Assembly: GCA_964634385.1 (NCBI GenBank)
Contig: CAZWIZ010000006.1
Location: forward strand, 1 to 64,000
Source: JAFGXW01 sp964634385
GTDB lineage: Bacteria > Bacillota_I > Bacilli_A > Izemoplasmatales > Izemoplasmataceae
Length of the DNA: 64,000 nucleotides
Direction: 5' to 3'
Of the stretch, positions 7,599 to 16,662 are shown piece by piece. A program made the position numbers and the translations under genes. The notes below the pieces were generated by a model. That model ran no database searches, was not told where the DNA came from, and saw only the letters and a list, made by a program, of their open reading frames with translations. Each line of letters begins with the position of its first letter. The first letter of the stretch is position 1.

Positions 7599-10184
7599 AT
7601 GAATATTGAGAAATTTACAAATGCATCAAAAAAATTAATAAATAGTGCAAATGATTATGCGCTTGAAAAAAATCATCAACAAATCACTGATTTACATTTA
7701 CTTTATGCAATGTTAAACACACCTGATTCTTTAATACCTAAATTACTTAGATTGATGAATATTGATTTAGGATTACTCGGAAGTGACGTTACACAAACGC
7801 TTAATAGACTTCCTAGTGTAACATCCTCAACAATACAAAATCCATATTTAACAGGTGAAGTAAATAAAATATTAGTAAATAGTGAGAAAAAAGCTAAACA
7901 ATTTAAAGATGATTATGTTTCGGTAGAACATATTTTTTTAAGTATGTTGTCATCAAATAATACTGAATCAGCAAAAATACTTAGAAAGCATCATATTAAT
8001 GAAAATGATTTTTTAACAGCTTTACGTAAAGTTAGGGGGAATCAATCTGTTAAATCAGAAGACCCAGAAAATACATATGACGTATTATCAAAATATGGAA
8101 AAGATTTAGTAGAATTATCAAGACAAGGTAAAATTGATCCGGTAATAGGAAGAGATAACGAAATTAGAAGAACAATTAGAATATTAAGCAGAAGAACTAA
8201 AAATAACCCTGTTTTAATTGGAGAACCAGGGGTAGGGAAAACGGCTATAGCCGAAGGGCTCGCAACAAGAATTTTAAACGAAGATGTTCCCGAAGGGTTA
8301 AAAAATAAAACTATTTTTGCACTAGATATGGGAGCACTCATTGCTGGAGCGAAATATCGTGGTGAGTTTGAAGAAAGACTAAAAGCTGTTTTAGATGAAA
8401 TAACTAAAAGTGATGGTAAAATTATTCTATTTATTGATGAAATCCATACAATCGTAGGAGCTGGAAAAACTGAGGGATCAATGGACGCTGGGAACCTACT
8501 TAAGCCACTCCTTGCTAGAGGAGAATTGCATTGTATAGGTGCAACTACAATAGATGAATACCGTAAGTATATTGAAAAAGATGCTGCATTAGAAAGAAGA
8601 TTCCAACCAGTAATGATAGATCAACCAAGTGTAGAAGATACTATTAGTATTTTAAGAGGAATAAAAGAAAAATTTGAAATCCATCATGGAGTAAGAATTA
8701 CCGATAGCGCTGTTGTTGCTTGTGCTACATTATCTAATAAGTATATTAGTGATCGTTTCTTACCAGATAAAGCAATCGACTTAATGGATGAAGCGGCAGC
8801 TCTTGTTCGTACTGAAATTGATTCTATGCCAAGTGAATTAGATGAATTAAGCCGTAAAGTAATGCAACTGGAAATAGAAAAACAAGCTTTAAAAAAAGAA
8901 AAAGATAAAGCCTCAAAAGAAAGATATACACTTGTAAAAGAAGAACTAAGTACTTTAAAGGAACAACTTAATTCATTAAATGCAACATGGGAACAAGAGA
9001 AAGTAAATATCAAAGAAATTAAAAAAATAAAAGAAGAAATAGAAGATATTAAAAAGCAAATAGAAGATGCAGAAAGAGCATATGATTTAAATGAGTTAGC
9101 AGTTTTAACACATGGTAAATTACCACAAAAAGAAAAAGAGTTAACTGATAAACTAGAATCCTTTAATTTTAAAATGTTAAAAGAAGAAGTAACTGAAGAA
9201 GAAATTGCTGATATTGTTTCAAAATGGACAAATATTCCGGTAACTAAATTAGTGGAAAGTGAAAAAGAAAAACTATTAAACTTAGAAGCAATTTTACATG
9301 AGAGAGTAATTGGTCAAGATGAAGCAGTGACATCGGTGAGTGACGCTGTATTAAGAGCGAGAAGCGGTCTTAAAGATCCAAGTAAACCAATTGGTAGTTT
9401 TATTTTCTTAGGACCAACTGGAGTAGGAAAAACTGAACTTGCTCGTACATTAAGTGAAGCATTATTTGATAGCGAAGATAACATGATTAGAATAGATATG
9501 TCAGAGTATCAAGAAAGACATACAGTAGCTAGACTAATTGGTGCTCCTCCAGGATATATTGGTTATGATGAAGGTGGACAATTAACTGAAGCAGTTAGAA
9601 GAAAACCATATAGTGTAATCTTATTTGATGAAATTGAAAAAGCGCATCCTGAAGTATTTAACGTTTTACTACAATTATTGGACGATGGTCGTTTAACAGA
9701 TTCTAAAGGAAGAACTGTTAATTTTAAAAACACAATTGTTATTATGACATCGAATATTGGTAGTGAATATTTACTTGAAGGAATTAATCAATCTGGCGAA
9801 CTAAAAAAAGAAACAAAAGAACTAGTTGAAAATATTTTAAAAACAAAATTTAAACCAGAATTTTTAAACAGAATTGATGATATTGTTTTATTCAAACCAT
9901 TAACAAAAGATGAAATAATTCAAATTATTAGTTTAGTATTAGATAAATTAGAAATTAAACTTAATGAAAAAGGTATTAAACTCAATGTAACAAAATCAGC
10001 AAAAGAATTAATAAGTAATCATTCTTATAGCGCAACATATGGAGCAAGACCAGTTAAGAGATATATTCAAAGACATATTGAAACCGAACTCGGTAAACTA
10101 ATTATAAAAGGTGATATAAAGGATGGTACTATTGTTAAGTTAGATGCTAAAAATGATAAATTAGATTTTATTATTGAAGGTTAA
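7599..10184 (+). CDS. clpB: Chaperone disaggregase ClpB
   Basis: This 861-residue Hsp100 ATPase dissolves protein aggregates together with DnaK. Domains in order: Clp-N repeats (about 1-145), NBD1 with Walker A GEPGVGKT at 208-215 and Walker B ILFIDEIHT, a long charged coiled-coil M domain (about 405-530, which distinguishes ClpB from ClpA/ClpC), NBD2 with GPTGVGKT at 605-612 and GYDEGGQLTEAVRRKP, and a C-terminal D2-small domain with YGARPVKR. The length is normal. The ATG follows AAGGGGG. It is the second gene of the CIRCE-controlled unit after hsp20, and a strong hairpin follows at 10193-10223. Confidence 0.97.
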   Translation: MNIEKFTNASKKLINSANDYALEKNHQQITDLHLLYAMLNTPDSLIPKLLRLMNIDLGLLGSDVTQTLNRLPSVTSSTIQNPYLTGEVNKILVNSEKKAKQFKDDYVSVEHIFLSMLSSNNTESAKILRKHHINENDFLTALRKVRGNQSVKSEDPENTYDVLSKYGKDLVELSRQGKIDPVIGRDNEIRRTIRILSRRTKNNPVLIGEPGVGKTAIAEGLATRILNEDVPEGLKNKTIFALDMGALIAGAKYRGEFEERLKAVLDEITKSDGKIILFIDEIHTIVGAGKTEGSMDAGNLLKPLLARGELHCIGATTIDEYRKYIEKDAALERRFQPVMIDQPSVEDTISILRGIKEKFEIHHGVRITDSAVVACATLSNKYISDRFLPDKAIDLMDEAAALVRTEIDSMPSELDELSRKVMQLEIEKQALKKEKDKASKERYTLVKEELSTLKEQLNSLNATWEQEKVNIKEIKKIKEEIEDIKKQIEDAERAYDLNELAVLTHGKLPQKEKELTDKLESFNFKMLKEEVTEEEIADIVSKWTNIPVTKLVESEKEKLLNLEAILHERVIGQDEAVTSVSDAVLRARSGLKDPSKPIGSFIFLGPTGVGKTELARTLSEALFDSEDNMIRIDMSEYQERHTVARLIGAPPGYIGYDEGGQLTEAVRRKPYSVILFDEIEKAHPEVFNVLLQLLDDGRLTDSKGRTVNFKNTIVIMTSNIGSEYLLEGINQSGELKKETKELVENILKTKFKPEFLNRIDDIVLFKPLTKDEIIQIISLVLDKLEIKLNEKGIKLNVTKSAKELISNHSYSATYGARPVKRYIQRHIETELGKLIIKGDIKDGTIVKLDAKNDKLDFIIEG

Positions 10185-10192
10185 AAATTAAT

Positions 10193-10226
10193 CAAAGGCA
10201 GAGAGAAAAATCCTCTGCCTTTGTAT
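10193..10226 (+). terminator. Terminator of clpB
   Basis: CAAAGGCAGAG (10193-10203) pairs with CTCTGCCTTTG (10213-10223), directly downstream of the clpB stop codon. The T-tract is short. Confidence 0.75.
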
Positions 10227-10277
10227 TGATATTTACAAAAATATTTGATATATTAAGTAGGTAAACAAAACTATTAT

Positions 10278-10362
10278 GCGGTCGTGGCGGAACGGCAGAC
10301 GCGCTACCTTGAGGGGGTAGTATCCTAGTGATGTGTGAGTTCAAATCTCATCGACCGCACCA
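10278..10362 (+). tRNA. tRNA-Leu (anticodon GAG)
   Basis: The 85-nt gene has acceptor arms GCGGTCG (10278-10284) and CGACCGC (10352-10358), an encoded 3' ACCA and a T loop GTTCAAATC. The anticodon stem CTACC/GGTAG encloses the loop TTGAGGG, with GAG at its centre. The long variable arm is the class II form expected of leucine tRNA. It reads CUC/CUU codons. Confidence 0.93.
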
Positions 10363-10375
10363 TATTGAAAGCATA

Positions 10376-10406
10376 GGTTTGATACAATTGTATCAGGCCT
10401 TTTTTT
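10376..10406 (+). terminator. Terminator of tRNA-Leu
   Basis: GGTTTGATAC (10376-10385) pairs with GTATCAGGCC (10390-10399), with two G-U pairs and an AATT loop, then seven T residues. Confidence 0.75.
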
Positions 10407-10509
10407 GCGCTATATAGGGCCGTTTTGCTCTGCTACGAAAAAGTGGGACACATAGGTACCACATAAAAGAGAATAATGTATAATAATTATACAAATGAGT
10501 TGAAAGCCG

Positions 10510-10827
10510 ATGAATCAGTATAGTGTAGACTTTAAACTAAAGATAGTTAAGATGATATTAAATGAACATATAAGTAAGAAATCAATAATGAGAGAGTATA
10601 ATGTAGCAACTAAAACACAAAGACAGTGGGTACATAAGTATCAGACTGAGGGGATAAGTGGACTAATTAGTAAAAGAAAAATTAGAGATAAAATTCCAAC
10701 GAATCAAGAAGAGGAAACAGTAGAATCTTTGAAACACGAAATACTAATGCTTAAAGTAGAAATTGAACGATTAAAAAGAGGATATAATCGTGAAGATGCG
10801 AAATACGTAAAAAAAAAGAAATATTAA
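10510..10827 (+). CDS. IS3-family transposase OrfA
   Basis: This 105-residue protein is a helix-turn-helix DNA-binding OrfA: an YSVDFKLKIVKMILN start, then a Lys-Arg-rich coiled-coil tail ending LKHEILMLKVEIERLKRG. It would bind the terminal repeats and, through a -1 frameshift, form OrfAB. A run of A followed by G at about 10809-10818 (A-AAA-AAG type) lies exactly where the frame of orfB picks up. This is the usual programmed slip site of IS3 elements. Confidence 0.85.
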   Translation: MNQYSVDFKLKIVKMILNEHISKKSIMREYNVATKTQRQWVHKYQTEGISGLISKRKIRDKIPTNQEEETVESLKHEILMLKVEIERLKRGYNREDAKYVKKKKY

Positions 10828-11709
10828 ATTATGAGTATACGTTAGTTCATAAGTTTAGAGTGAAATATTATATAAATAATCTATGTGAATATATGGAAAT
10901 TAGTAGAAGTGGATATTATAGGTGGCTACGTAGAAGAGAAAATAAAACAGCTAGACAAGAAACAAAAGAAACACTTAAGATGCTCATAAAGAATTATCAT
11001 TCAATCCATCCAGAAAAAGGATATAGGCACTCAGAAAAGATATCATAAATAAAACAGGATGGATAGTATCATATTACTTAATGTATCAGTGTTTCAGAGA
11101 AATGGGAATATATAGTAGAGCGCGTAGGAGAGCGTTTAGAAGACCTAAAGGAGTGTCGGATAAGTTTCCTAACTTAATCAATGGAGATTGGAGTACTACA
11201 AGGCCATTTGAGAAAGTATGTAGTGATACAACATTACTAAACATGACGGTAAGAAATATGATTTAAACTTACATATTGATGTGTTTAATAATGAAATAGT
11301 TGGACATGATTGTGCGAATTCAAAACACGAAAATGGAGTTATGAATCATCTTAGAAGCTTATAAGATTTCCTGCGCATAAAAGAAGAAAGAGGATATGGT
11401 GACAACCATACCATCTTACATAGTGATCAAGGAATAGTGTATGCATCTAAGAAGTTTGAAAAAGCACATAAAGATTATCCAATATCACGTTCAATGTCAC
11501 GAGCAGGAACACCTACAGATAATCCAGTTATTGAATCATTAATAGGTTGGATAAAAGGTGATCTGAAACACTATATAAAGCTTCATGATTTCAAAGATAT
11601 CAACACAGCTATTGAATTATACATAGATTACTTTAATCATCATAGAGTATCTTACAGATTAGATTATTTAACACCAGTAGAATACAGAACCATAAATGGA
11701 TTTACTTAA
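10815..11709 (+). pseudogene. IS3-family transposase OrfB (DDE integrase), frameshifted
   Basis: OrfB text begins in the -1 frame at about 10815 (KEILNYEYTLVHKFR) and is open to 11048. A first frameshift near 11030 moves it to the 11081-11266 frame, and a second near 11240 (expected KHDGKKYDLNLH) moves it again. An in-frame TAA then occurs at 11361-11363. The last part is intact to 11709. The catalytic triad can still be followed: CSDTT (first Asp), HSDQGIVY (second Asp) and DNPVIESLIGWIKGDL (Glu). At least two frameshifts and one nonsense codon make it inactive. Confidence 0.88.
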
Positions 11710-11807
11710 ACACAAATAAATGATAAAATAGAGGCAACAAAGGAAAGTTGCATGTCGCTATTTTTATGTCTATGGTGGTACCTATGTGTCCTAGAAAATC
11801 ATAGCAG

Positions 11808-11823
11808 TGCAAAAACGTTTCCA
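11808..11823 (+). promoter_or_regulatory. Candidate LacI-family operator upstream of the sugar regulator
   Basis: TGCAAAAACGTTTCCA is a near-palindrome centred on AAACGTTT. It lies about 70 bases before the regulator start and just outside the IS right end. It could be an autoregulatory operator or a CcpA box; the match to the cre consensus fails at the first two bases. Confidence 0.45.
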
Positions 11824-11889
11824 CATTCTTCTTTTTTTTAAGATTTATTGAGTGTATAATAGAATTGAAAAAGAAAGGAAACAACTTTT

Positions 11890-12870
11890 ATGACTAATAT
11901 CAAAGATGTAGCTAAAAAAGCTGGAGTAGGAATCGCAACTGTTTCTAGAGTAATTAATAATAGTGGATATGTAAAAAAAGAAACAAGAGAAAGAATTGAA
12001 AGAGTTATTAAGGAAATCAGTTATATCCCTAACGAAATTGCTCGAAGTATGACAAGACAAAAAAATAATATTGTTGCTTTTATATTACCTAATAGTACTC
12101 ATTTGTTTTTTGGGGAACTTCTTTACTTTGTTGAAAAGGAACTTTTTAAATATGGATATAAAGTAATGATCTGTAATTCTAGTGAATCTTTAGAAAAAGA
12201 GTTAGTTTATTTAGATATGCTTAAAAATAACCGCGTTGATGCTGTTATTCTTTTAACAAATAATGATATTGAAAAATATTTAGATAAAGAAATGGCAGTT
12301 ATGTCTTTTGATCGACGATTTTCTGATGTTCCTTTCGTTGCTAGTGATAATTATAATGGGGGGGTACTTGCTGCTAAAAAATTAATTGAAAGTGGATGTA
12401 AGAAATTTATGTTTATTGGAGATGATGCGCAAGGAGAAAACACTACAGTAATTACTGAGGTTAGTAAAAGAAGAATAGGGTATATTGATTATCTAAAGTC
12501 GAAGGGATATAATGATGTTGTAAACATAGAGTATCCTCTAGGTAATTATATGAAAATCTATGATAAGGTACATGATGAAATAGCGAAATATCCAGAAGTT
12601 GATGGAATATTTGTAATTTCAGATGCTGCAGCTTGTGATGTTATCAAAGAACTTGTTAATAGAGGTAAAAGAGTCCCGGAAGATATAAAAGTTATTGGGT
12701 TTGATGGAGGAAGAAGTTTTATTAATCTAGGAAAAAGAATCACTTCAATCGGACAATCACCAAAGCTTATTGCAAAAGCAATTGGAGAAATTATTGATAG
12801 TTTTTATAAAAATAAAACTATAGAAAATAAAATTATTCCTGTATATTTCCAAGATGGAGATACTACATAA
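11890..12870 (+). CDS. LacI-family sugar-operon repressor
   Basis: This 326-residue regulator has a helix-turn-helix at residues 3-50 (NIKDVAKKAGVGIATVSRVI) with hinge helix NEIARSMTRQ, followed by a periplasmic-binding-protein-like effector domain. It most likely binds the imported sugar or its phosphate and represses the operon that starts at 13107; this is inferred from adjacency and shared strand. Sequence type is close to ScrR/RbsR-like repressors. The start codon has AAGGAAACA upstream. It is separated from the kinase gene by a 236-base region holding a strong promoter with a cre box. Confidence 0.85.
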   Translation: MTNIKDVAKKAGVGIATVSRVINNSGYVKKETRERIERVIKEISYIPNEIARSMTRQKNNIVAFILPNSTHLFFGELLYFVEKELFKYGYKVMICNSSESLEKELVYLDMLKNNRVDAVILLTNNDIEKYLDKEMAVMSFDRRFSDVPFVASDNYNGGVLAAKKLIESGCKKFMFIGDDAQGENTTVITEVSKRRIGYIDYLKSKGYNDVVNIEYPLGNYMKIYDKVHDEIAKYPEVDGIFVISDAAACDVIKELVNRGKRVPEDIKVIGFDGGRSFINLGKRITSIGQSPKLIAKAIGEIIDSFYKNKTIENKIIPVYFQDGDTT

Positions 12871-12993
12871 AGTTTTTAAATTTTAAAAATTGTGGTCCAC
12901 ATGTTTGATAAATCAACACTACGGGTTACATTACGCTGGAACGTGATATGTGTATTGCAAAAAAACATTTACACTATCTTCTTAGACTTATAA

Positions 12994-13022
12994 TTGACAG
13001 CGTTTTCAAAAGGTGCTATACT
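12994..13022 (+). promoter_or_regulatory. Promoter of the sugar operon with embedded cre box
   Basis: TTGACA (12994-12999), 17 bases, then TATACT (13017-13022). TGACAGCGTTTTCA at 12995-13008 matches the cre consensus TGWNANCGNTNWCA perfectly and overlaps the -35 hexamer, a position at which CcpA binding would block RNA polymerase. The operon is thus probably repressed by CcpA when preferred sugars are present, besides any control by the local LacI regulator. Confidence 0.8.
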
Positions 13023-13106
13023 AAAATAAAGAGCACATTTTATTTTTTATATTTTATGTGGAAACCTTTCCCTTTTATAAAAAACGAGCTGATAAGGAGT
13101 TTTAAT

Positions 13107-14048
13107 ATGATATTTACAAACCCTTTTGATTTATCTAATAAAGTAAATGATATTCTTCTTATCGGCGAAATTTTGGTTGATAAAATTTACATTAATCATG
13201 CTGTTAAACCTATGGAAAAGTTTGGAGGAAGTCCCGCAAATGTTACAATAAACTTACATTCATTAGGATTTAAACCACAATTTTTCGGGGCTGTTGGAAA
13301 TGACGAATATGGTGACTATTTGAAAAATGAATTAGTTACAAGAGGGATTGATATTAATAATATAACGACTTTTAATGTAAAGACTTCAATTGTAACAATT
13401 AGAAATATTAACGATGTGATGGATGTTACTTTTGATCGTGCCTCTGACTATTATCTTTATTACACTAACAAACTTGAAACTGCATTAAAAAAAGTTAAAA
13501 TTTTGCATTTTTCATATTGGCCTTTGTCAAAAGAACCTTCTAAAACTACTATGAAAAAGGTTTTGGATTTTGCTAAAAAGGAGAATATAATTATTGGATT
13601 TGATCCTAATTATCATAAGGATTTAGAATCTTTAGATAGTGTAGGAAAAGATGAGTTAATGGATATTATTTCAAAAGTTGATATTATTAAACCTAGTTTA
13701 GATGATTCGAAACGAATATTTGGAGATGGATATTCGGTTGAAGAATACATTCAAAAATATCAAAAATTAGGATGTAAATTAATTATAATGACTTTAGGTG
13801 AAGATGGGTTAGTAGCAAGTTACTTTGGCGAAATAATAAGAATAGCATCCGTGGCAAAAGATGTTATTGATGTTACTGGTGCAGGAGATGCATTTTGGAG
13901 TGGATTGTATGCCGGAATCCTTCAACGAGAGAGTGTTTTAAGCGCTTTGAAAATAGGCTTAATTTGTAGCTCATACAGCCTTAAACAAGTTGGAGCAATC
14001 ACAAATATCCCGAATATCAAATATATAATTAAAGAATTAACTGGATAG
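13107..14048 (+). CDS. PfkB-family carbohydrate kinase, probable fructokinase
   Basis: The protein has 313 residues from the ATG at 13107, which is preceded by AAGGAG. An open frame extends upstream to 12948, but it crosses the promoter and has no ribosome binding site. FGGSPANVTINLHSLG near the N-terminus is the sugar-binding signature of ribokinase/fructokinase proteins. DVTGAGDAFW with catalytic Asp about 261 closes the ATP site. It should phosphorylate free fructose (or another ketose) released in the cytoplasm. It is the first gene of the operon, 15 bases before the SPS-like gene, so a fructose-containing substrate is likely. Confidence 0.85.
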   Translation: MIFTNPFDLSNKVNDILLIGEILVDKIYINHAVKPMEKFGGSPANVTINLHSLGFKPQFFGAVGNDEYGDYLKNELVTRGIDINNITTFNVKTSIVTIRNINDVMDVTFDRASDYYLYYTNKLETALKKVKILHFSYWPLSKEPSKTTMKKVLDFAKKENIIIGFDPNYHKDLESLDSVGKDELMDIISKVDIIKPSLDDSKRIFGDGYSVEEYIQKYQKLGCKLIIMTLGEDGLVASYFGEIIRIASVAKDVIDVTGAGDAFWSGLYAGILQRESVLSALKIGLICSSYSLKQVGAITNIPNIKYIIKELTG

Positions 14049-14063
14049 GAGAATATTAGCATT

Positions 14064-15530
14064 ATGCATATAGTTTTTTTAAATCCACAAGGCAACTTTG
14101 ATCAAAATGATTCATATTGGACAATGCATCCAGATTTTGGAGGACAGTTAGTATACGTAAAAGAATTAGCGATTGAAATGGCTAATTTAGGACATAAAAT
14201 AGATATAGTAACGAGAAAAATAAATGATCCTCATTATCCAGAATTTAAGAATACCTATGATTCTTATAAAGGAGTTTCTGGTCTAAGAATTATTAGAATC
14301 CCATGTGGAAATAAATTATTTATGAATAAGGAATTATTGTGGGAACATATATATGAATGGACAGAAAATATTATTAAATTTTATAAACAAGAAAATAAAA
14401 TGTTTGATTTTATGACTAGTCATTATAGTGATGGTGGATTAGCGGCAGTTATGATAAAAGCAAAAACAAATATTCCGTTTTCTTTTACAGGACATAGCTT
14501 AGGAGCTCAAAAATTTGAAAAATTAGGTGGAAATTTAAAAAATTATGATGAATTAGATATTAAATACCAATTTACAAAGAGGCTTTCTGCAGAAAGAATT
14601 GTAATGAAATATGCAAACATTATATTTGTTTCTACATCTCAAGAAAAAGAAGAACAATATAACCATAAATTGTATAAACTAAGAACTAATGATTTCTCCT
14701 CTTTTAATATTGTTATTGCTCCGCCTGGGGCAAATACGAAAGTTTTTGCCCCAAGCAATGGCAGTAACATTAGTGAAAAAACAACTAAAAAAATTATTTA
14801 TACAATTAAACGTGATATTACCAAAGAAAGAAAAATGCTTCCTTTTATTGTTTTGGCAAGTCGATTAGATCCTAAAAAAAATCATCTAGGATTAGTTGAA
14901 GCATATGCTAAAAATAAGGAAGTGAATCAAAGAATGAACTTGTTAATCTCTCTTCGGGGAATTGAAAATGCTTTTAATGATTACTCTAATACCTCCAAGG
15001 AAGAAATAATAATATTAGATGAGATAATGAAAATTATTAAAAAGAATAATTTATTTGGAAAAGTATCTTTTATAAGTATAAATTCTCAAACTGAATTAGC
15101 TGAGACATACCGGTTTATGTCAAATCAGAAAAGTATTTTTGCTCTAACTTCTTTATATGAGCCATTCGGCTTAGCGCCGATTGAAGCAATGAGCACTGGA
15201 CTCCCAGTGGTGGTTACTAAATATGGTGGTCCAATAGATATTTTAAAAGAAAACAATGAAGAGTTTGGGGTATTAGTTGATGTATTTGACATTAATGATA
15301 TTGGAAAAGGAATTTTAAAAGCAATTAATAACTATGATTATTATTTACTTCAAGGAAAAAAACGAGTTTTAAGTAAATATACCTGGAACACAACAGCTAA
15401 AATATATTTGGAAAGCATAAAAGAAAGTTTTAAGAATATTAGAAATGAAGAAATAAGAATTGATGCATATTTTATTAATCCATTAGAAAATAAAATTAGT
15501 AATTTAGAGATAAAAAAATTATTAAAATAA
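14064..15530 (+). CDS. GT4 glycosyltransferase of the sucrose-phosphate synthase type
   Basis: The 488-residue protein starts MHIVFLNPQGNFDQNDSYW and continues HPDFGGQLVYVKEL (residues 22-35). That is the N-terminal signature of sucrose-phosphate synthases such as the Halothermothrix orenii enzyme. THSLGAQK-type text (FTGHSLGAQKFEKLGG) and the C-terminal nucleotide-sugar motif EPFGLAPIE (366-374) agree. SPS makes sucrose-6-phosphate from UDP-glucose and fructose-6-phosphate; sucrose synthase uses free fructose and is reversible. No sucrose-phosphatase domain or gene is nearby. Within a sugar-uptake operon with a fructokinase it may work in the cleavage direction (sucrose plus UDP), which is inference. 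Confidence 0.8.
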   Translation: MHIVFLNPQGNFDQNDSYWTMHPDFGGQLVYVKELAIEMANLGHKIDIVTRKINDPHYPEFKNTYDSYKGVSGLRIIRIPCGNKLFMNKELLWEHIYEWTENIIKFYKQENKMFDFMTSHYSDGGLAAVMIKAKTNIPFSFTGHSLGAQKFEKLGGNLKNYDELDIKYQFTKRLSAERIVMKYANIIFVSTSQEKEEQYNHKLYKLRTNDFSSFNIVIAPPGANTKVFAPSNGSNISEKTTKKIIYTIKRDITKERKMLPFIVLASRLDPKKNHLGLVEAYAKNKEVNQRMNLLISLRGIENAFNDYSNTSKEEIIILDEIMKIIKKNNLFGKVSFISINSQTELAETYRFMSNQKSIFALTSLYEPFGLAPIEAMSTGLPVVVTKYGGPIDILKENNEEFGVLVDVFDINDIGKGILKAINNYDYYLLQGKKRVLSKYTWNTTAKIYLESIKESFKNIRNEEIRIDAYFINPLENKISNLEIKKLLK

Positions 15531-15546
15531 TAAAAAGAGGCGAAAT

Positions 15547-16662
15547 ATGAAAAATCAAACAAAAAAGAATACTAATAAAGGGCTTAAACTAATGTATTTT
15601 TTAGTTTCTATTTTAGTCATTATAGCTTTACCATTTATTTTGATTATTAGAGCATTAGAATCATTGCTGAAAGTTAATATTTTAAAAATAGATGATTCTA
15701 AAAAAAGGGGAATAGTAGGGACTTTTGTGGTTAAATACTGGCTTGGAAATACATATGAAGCTCAAAAAAATCGGGTTTTTGTATATTTTATCCTCCCTTC
15801 ATTTACAGCTTTTTCATTATTTGTAGCACTTCCTTTCTTGCAAGGTATTTATTTTTCAATGACAGACTGGAATGGGTTAAACGATCCCACATTCATTGGA
15901 CTTGATAACTATAAAACAATTTTGCATGATTATAGTTTTGGTTATTCATTTTTTCGAACAGCATTATATTCGATTTTGAATATATTTGTTATTAATATTA
16001 TTGCATTTTCTCTTGCACTTATAGTTACTCAAAAACTAAAATTACAAAATATTTATCGTGCGGGATTTTTTTTACCTAACTTAATTGGAGGATTAGTACT
16101 TGGATATATTTGGCAGTTTATATTTAATAGAGTTCTAGTACAGTTTGGTGGAATTTTTGAATCAAGCTTATTAATTAACGGTAATACTGCGTTGGTTGGA
16201 TTGATAATTGTTGTAACTTGGCAATATGCTGGATATATTATGATGATTTATATCGCCGCTATCCAAAATGTTCCTCAAGATTTAATTGAGGCAAGCGAAA
16301 TTGATGGAGCAAATGCATGGCAAAGACTTAGAACAATCACACTACCACTAGTTGCACAGGCATTTACAGTATCAATGTTTTTAACACTTGTTACTTCTTT
16401 TAAACAATATGATACCGTAGTTTCCTTAACTCATGGTGGTCCAGCAACACAATTACCTTCATGGTTAGGAATGATTTATAATAAAACATTACTACCTGTC
16501 GTTCAATCTACCGACTTGATTGCTGTTAATATTTATGATGAAGCATTTGTAAATAGAAACATGGGAGTAGGACAAGCTAAATCAATTATTTTCTTTATAA
16601 TCTTGTTAGTAGTTGCACTCATTCAAGTTTATTATAATAAACGAAAAGAGGTGGAATTATAA
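15547..16662 (+). CDS. Sugar ABC transporter permease, MalF type
   Basis: This 371-residue inner-membrane permease has an N-terminal anchor (about 14-45), a soluble stretch, and a canonical six-helix core from about residue 75. The EAA loop reads EASEIDGANAWQRLRTITLP (about 250-270) and docks the ATPase. It belongs to the carbohydrate-uptake-1 family with the permease and binding protein downstream. It has about 70 more residues at the N-terminus than short MalF-type permeases. RBS AAAAGAGG; it overlaps the next gene by one base. Confidence 0.92.
   Translation: MKNQTKKNTNKGLKLMYFLVSILVIIALPFILIIRALESLLKVNILKIDDSKKRGIVGTFVVKYWLGNTYEAQKNRVFVYFILPSFTAFSLFVALPFLQGIYFSMTDWNGLNDPTFIGLDNYKTILHDYSFGYSFFRTALYSILNIFVINIIAFSLALIVTQKLKLQNIYRAGFFLPNLIGGLVLGYIWQFIFNRVLVQFGGIFESSLLINGNTALVGLIIVVTWQYAGYIMMIYIAAIQNVPQDLIEASEIDGANAWQRLRTITLPLVAQAFTVSMFLTLVTSFKQYDTVVSLTHGGPATQLPSWLGMIYNKTLLPVVQSTDLIAVNIYDEAFVNRNMGVGQAKSIIFFIILLVVALIQVYYNKRKEVEL

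Larger units (their letters stand above)
10444..11793. mobile_element. Decayed IS3-family (IS150-like) insertion sequence
   Basis: The element is bounded by 19-base terminal inverted repeats, TGGGACACATAGGTACCAC at 10444-10462 and its inverse at 11775-11793, which differ at one position. It contains orfA (10510-10827) and a broken orfB (10815-11709). A possible GAAAA target duplication is seen at 10437-10441 and 11794-11798, which would put the left end two bases earlier. It sits between tRNA-Leu and the sugar-operon regulator, so it may have landed in the upstream region of that regulator. The orfB damage means it cannot move by itself. Confidence 0.9.

Noticed and set aside
8042..9013. Two minus-strand frames inside clpB
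   Set aside because: They are antisense to conserved ClpB motifs and have the Ser/Leu-rich look of reverse-complemented coding sequence.
12948..13106. N-terminal extension of the fructokinase
   Set aside because: It would cover the -35/-10 hexamers and has no ribosome binding site; ATG 13107 follows AAGGAG and begins the normal PfkB fold.
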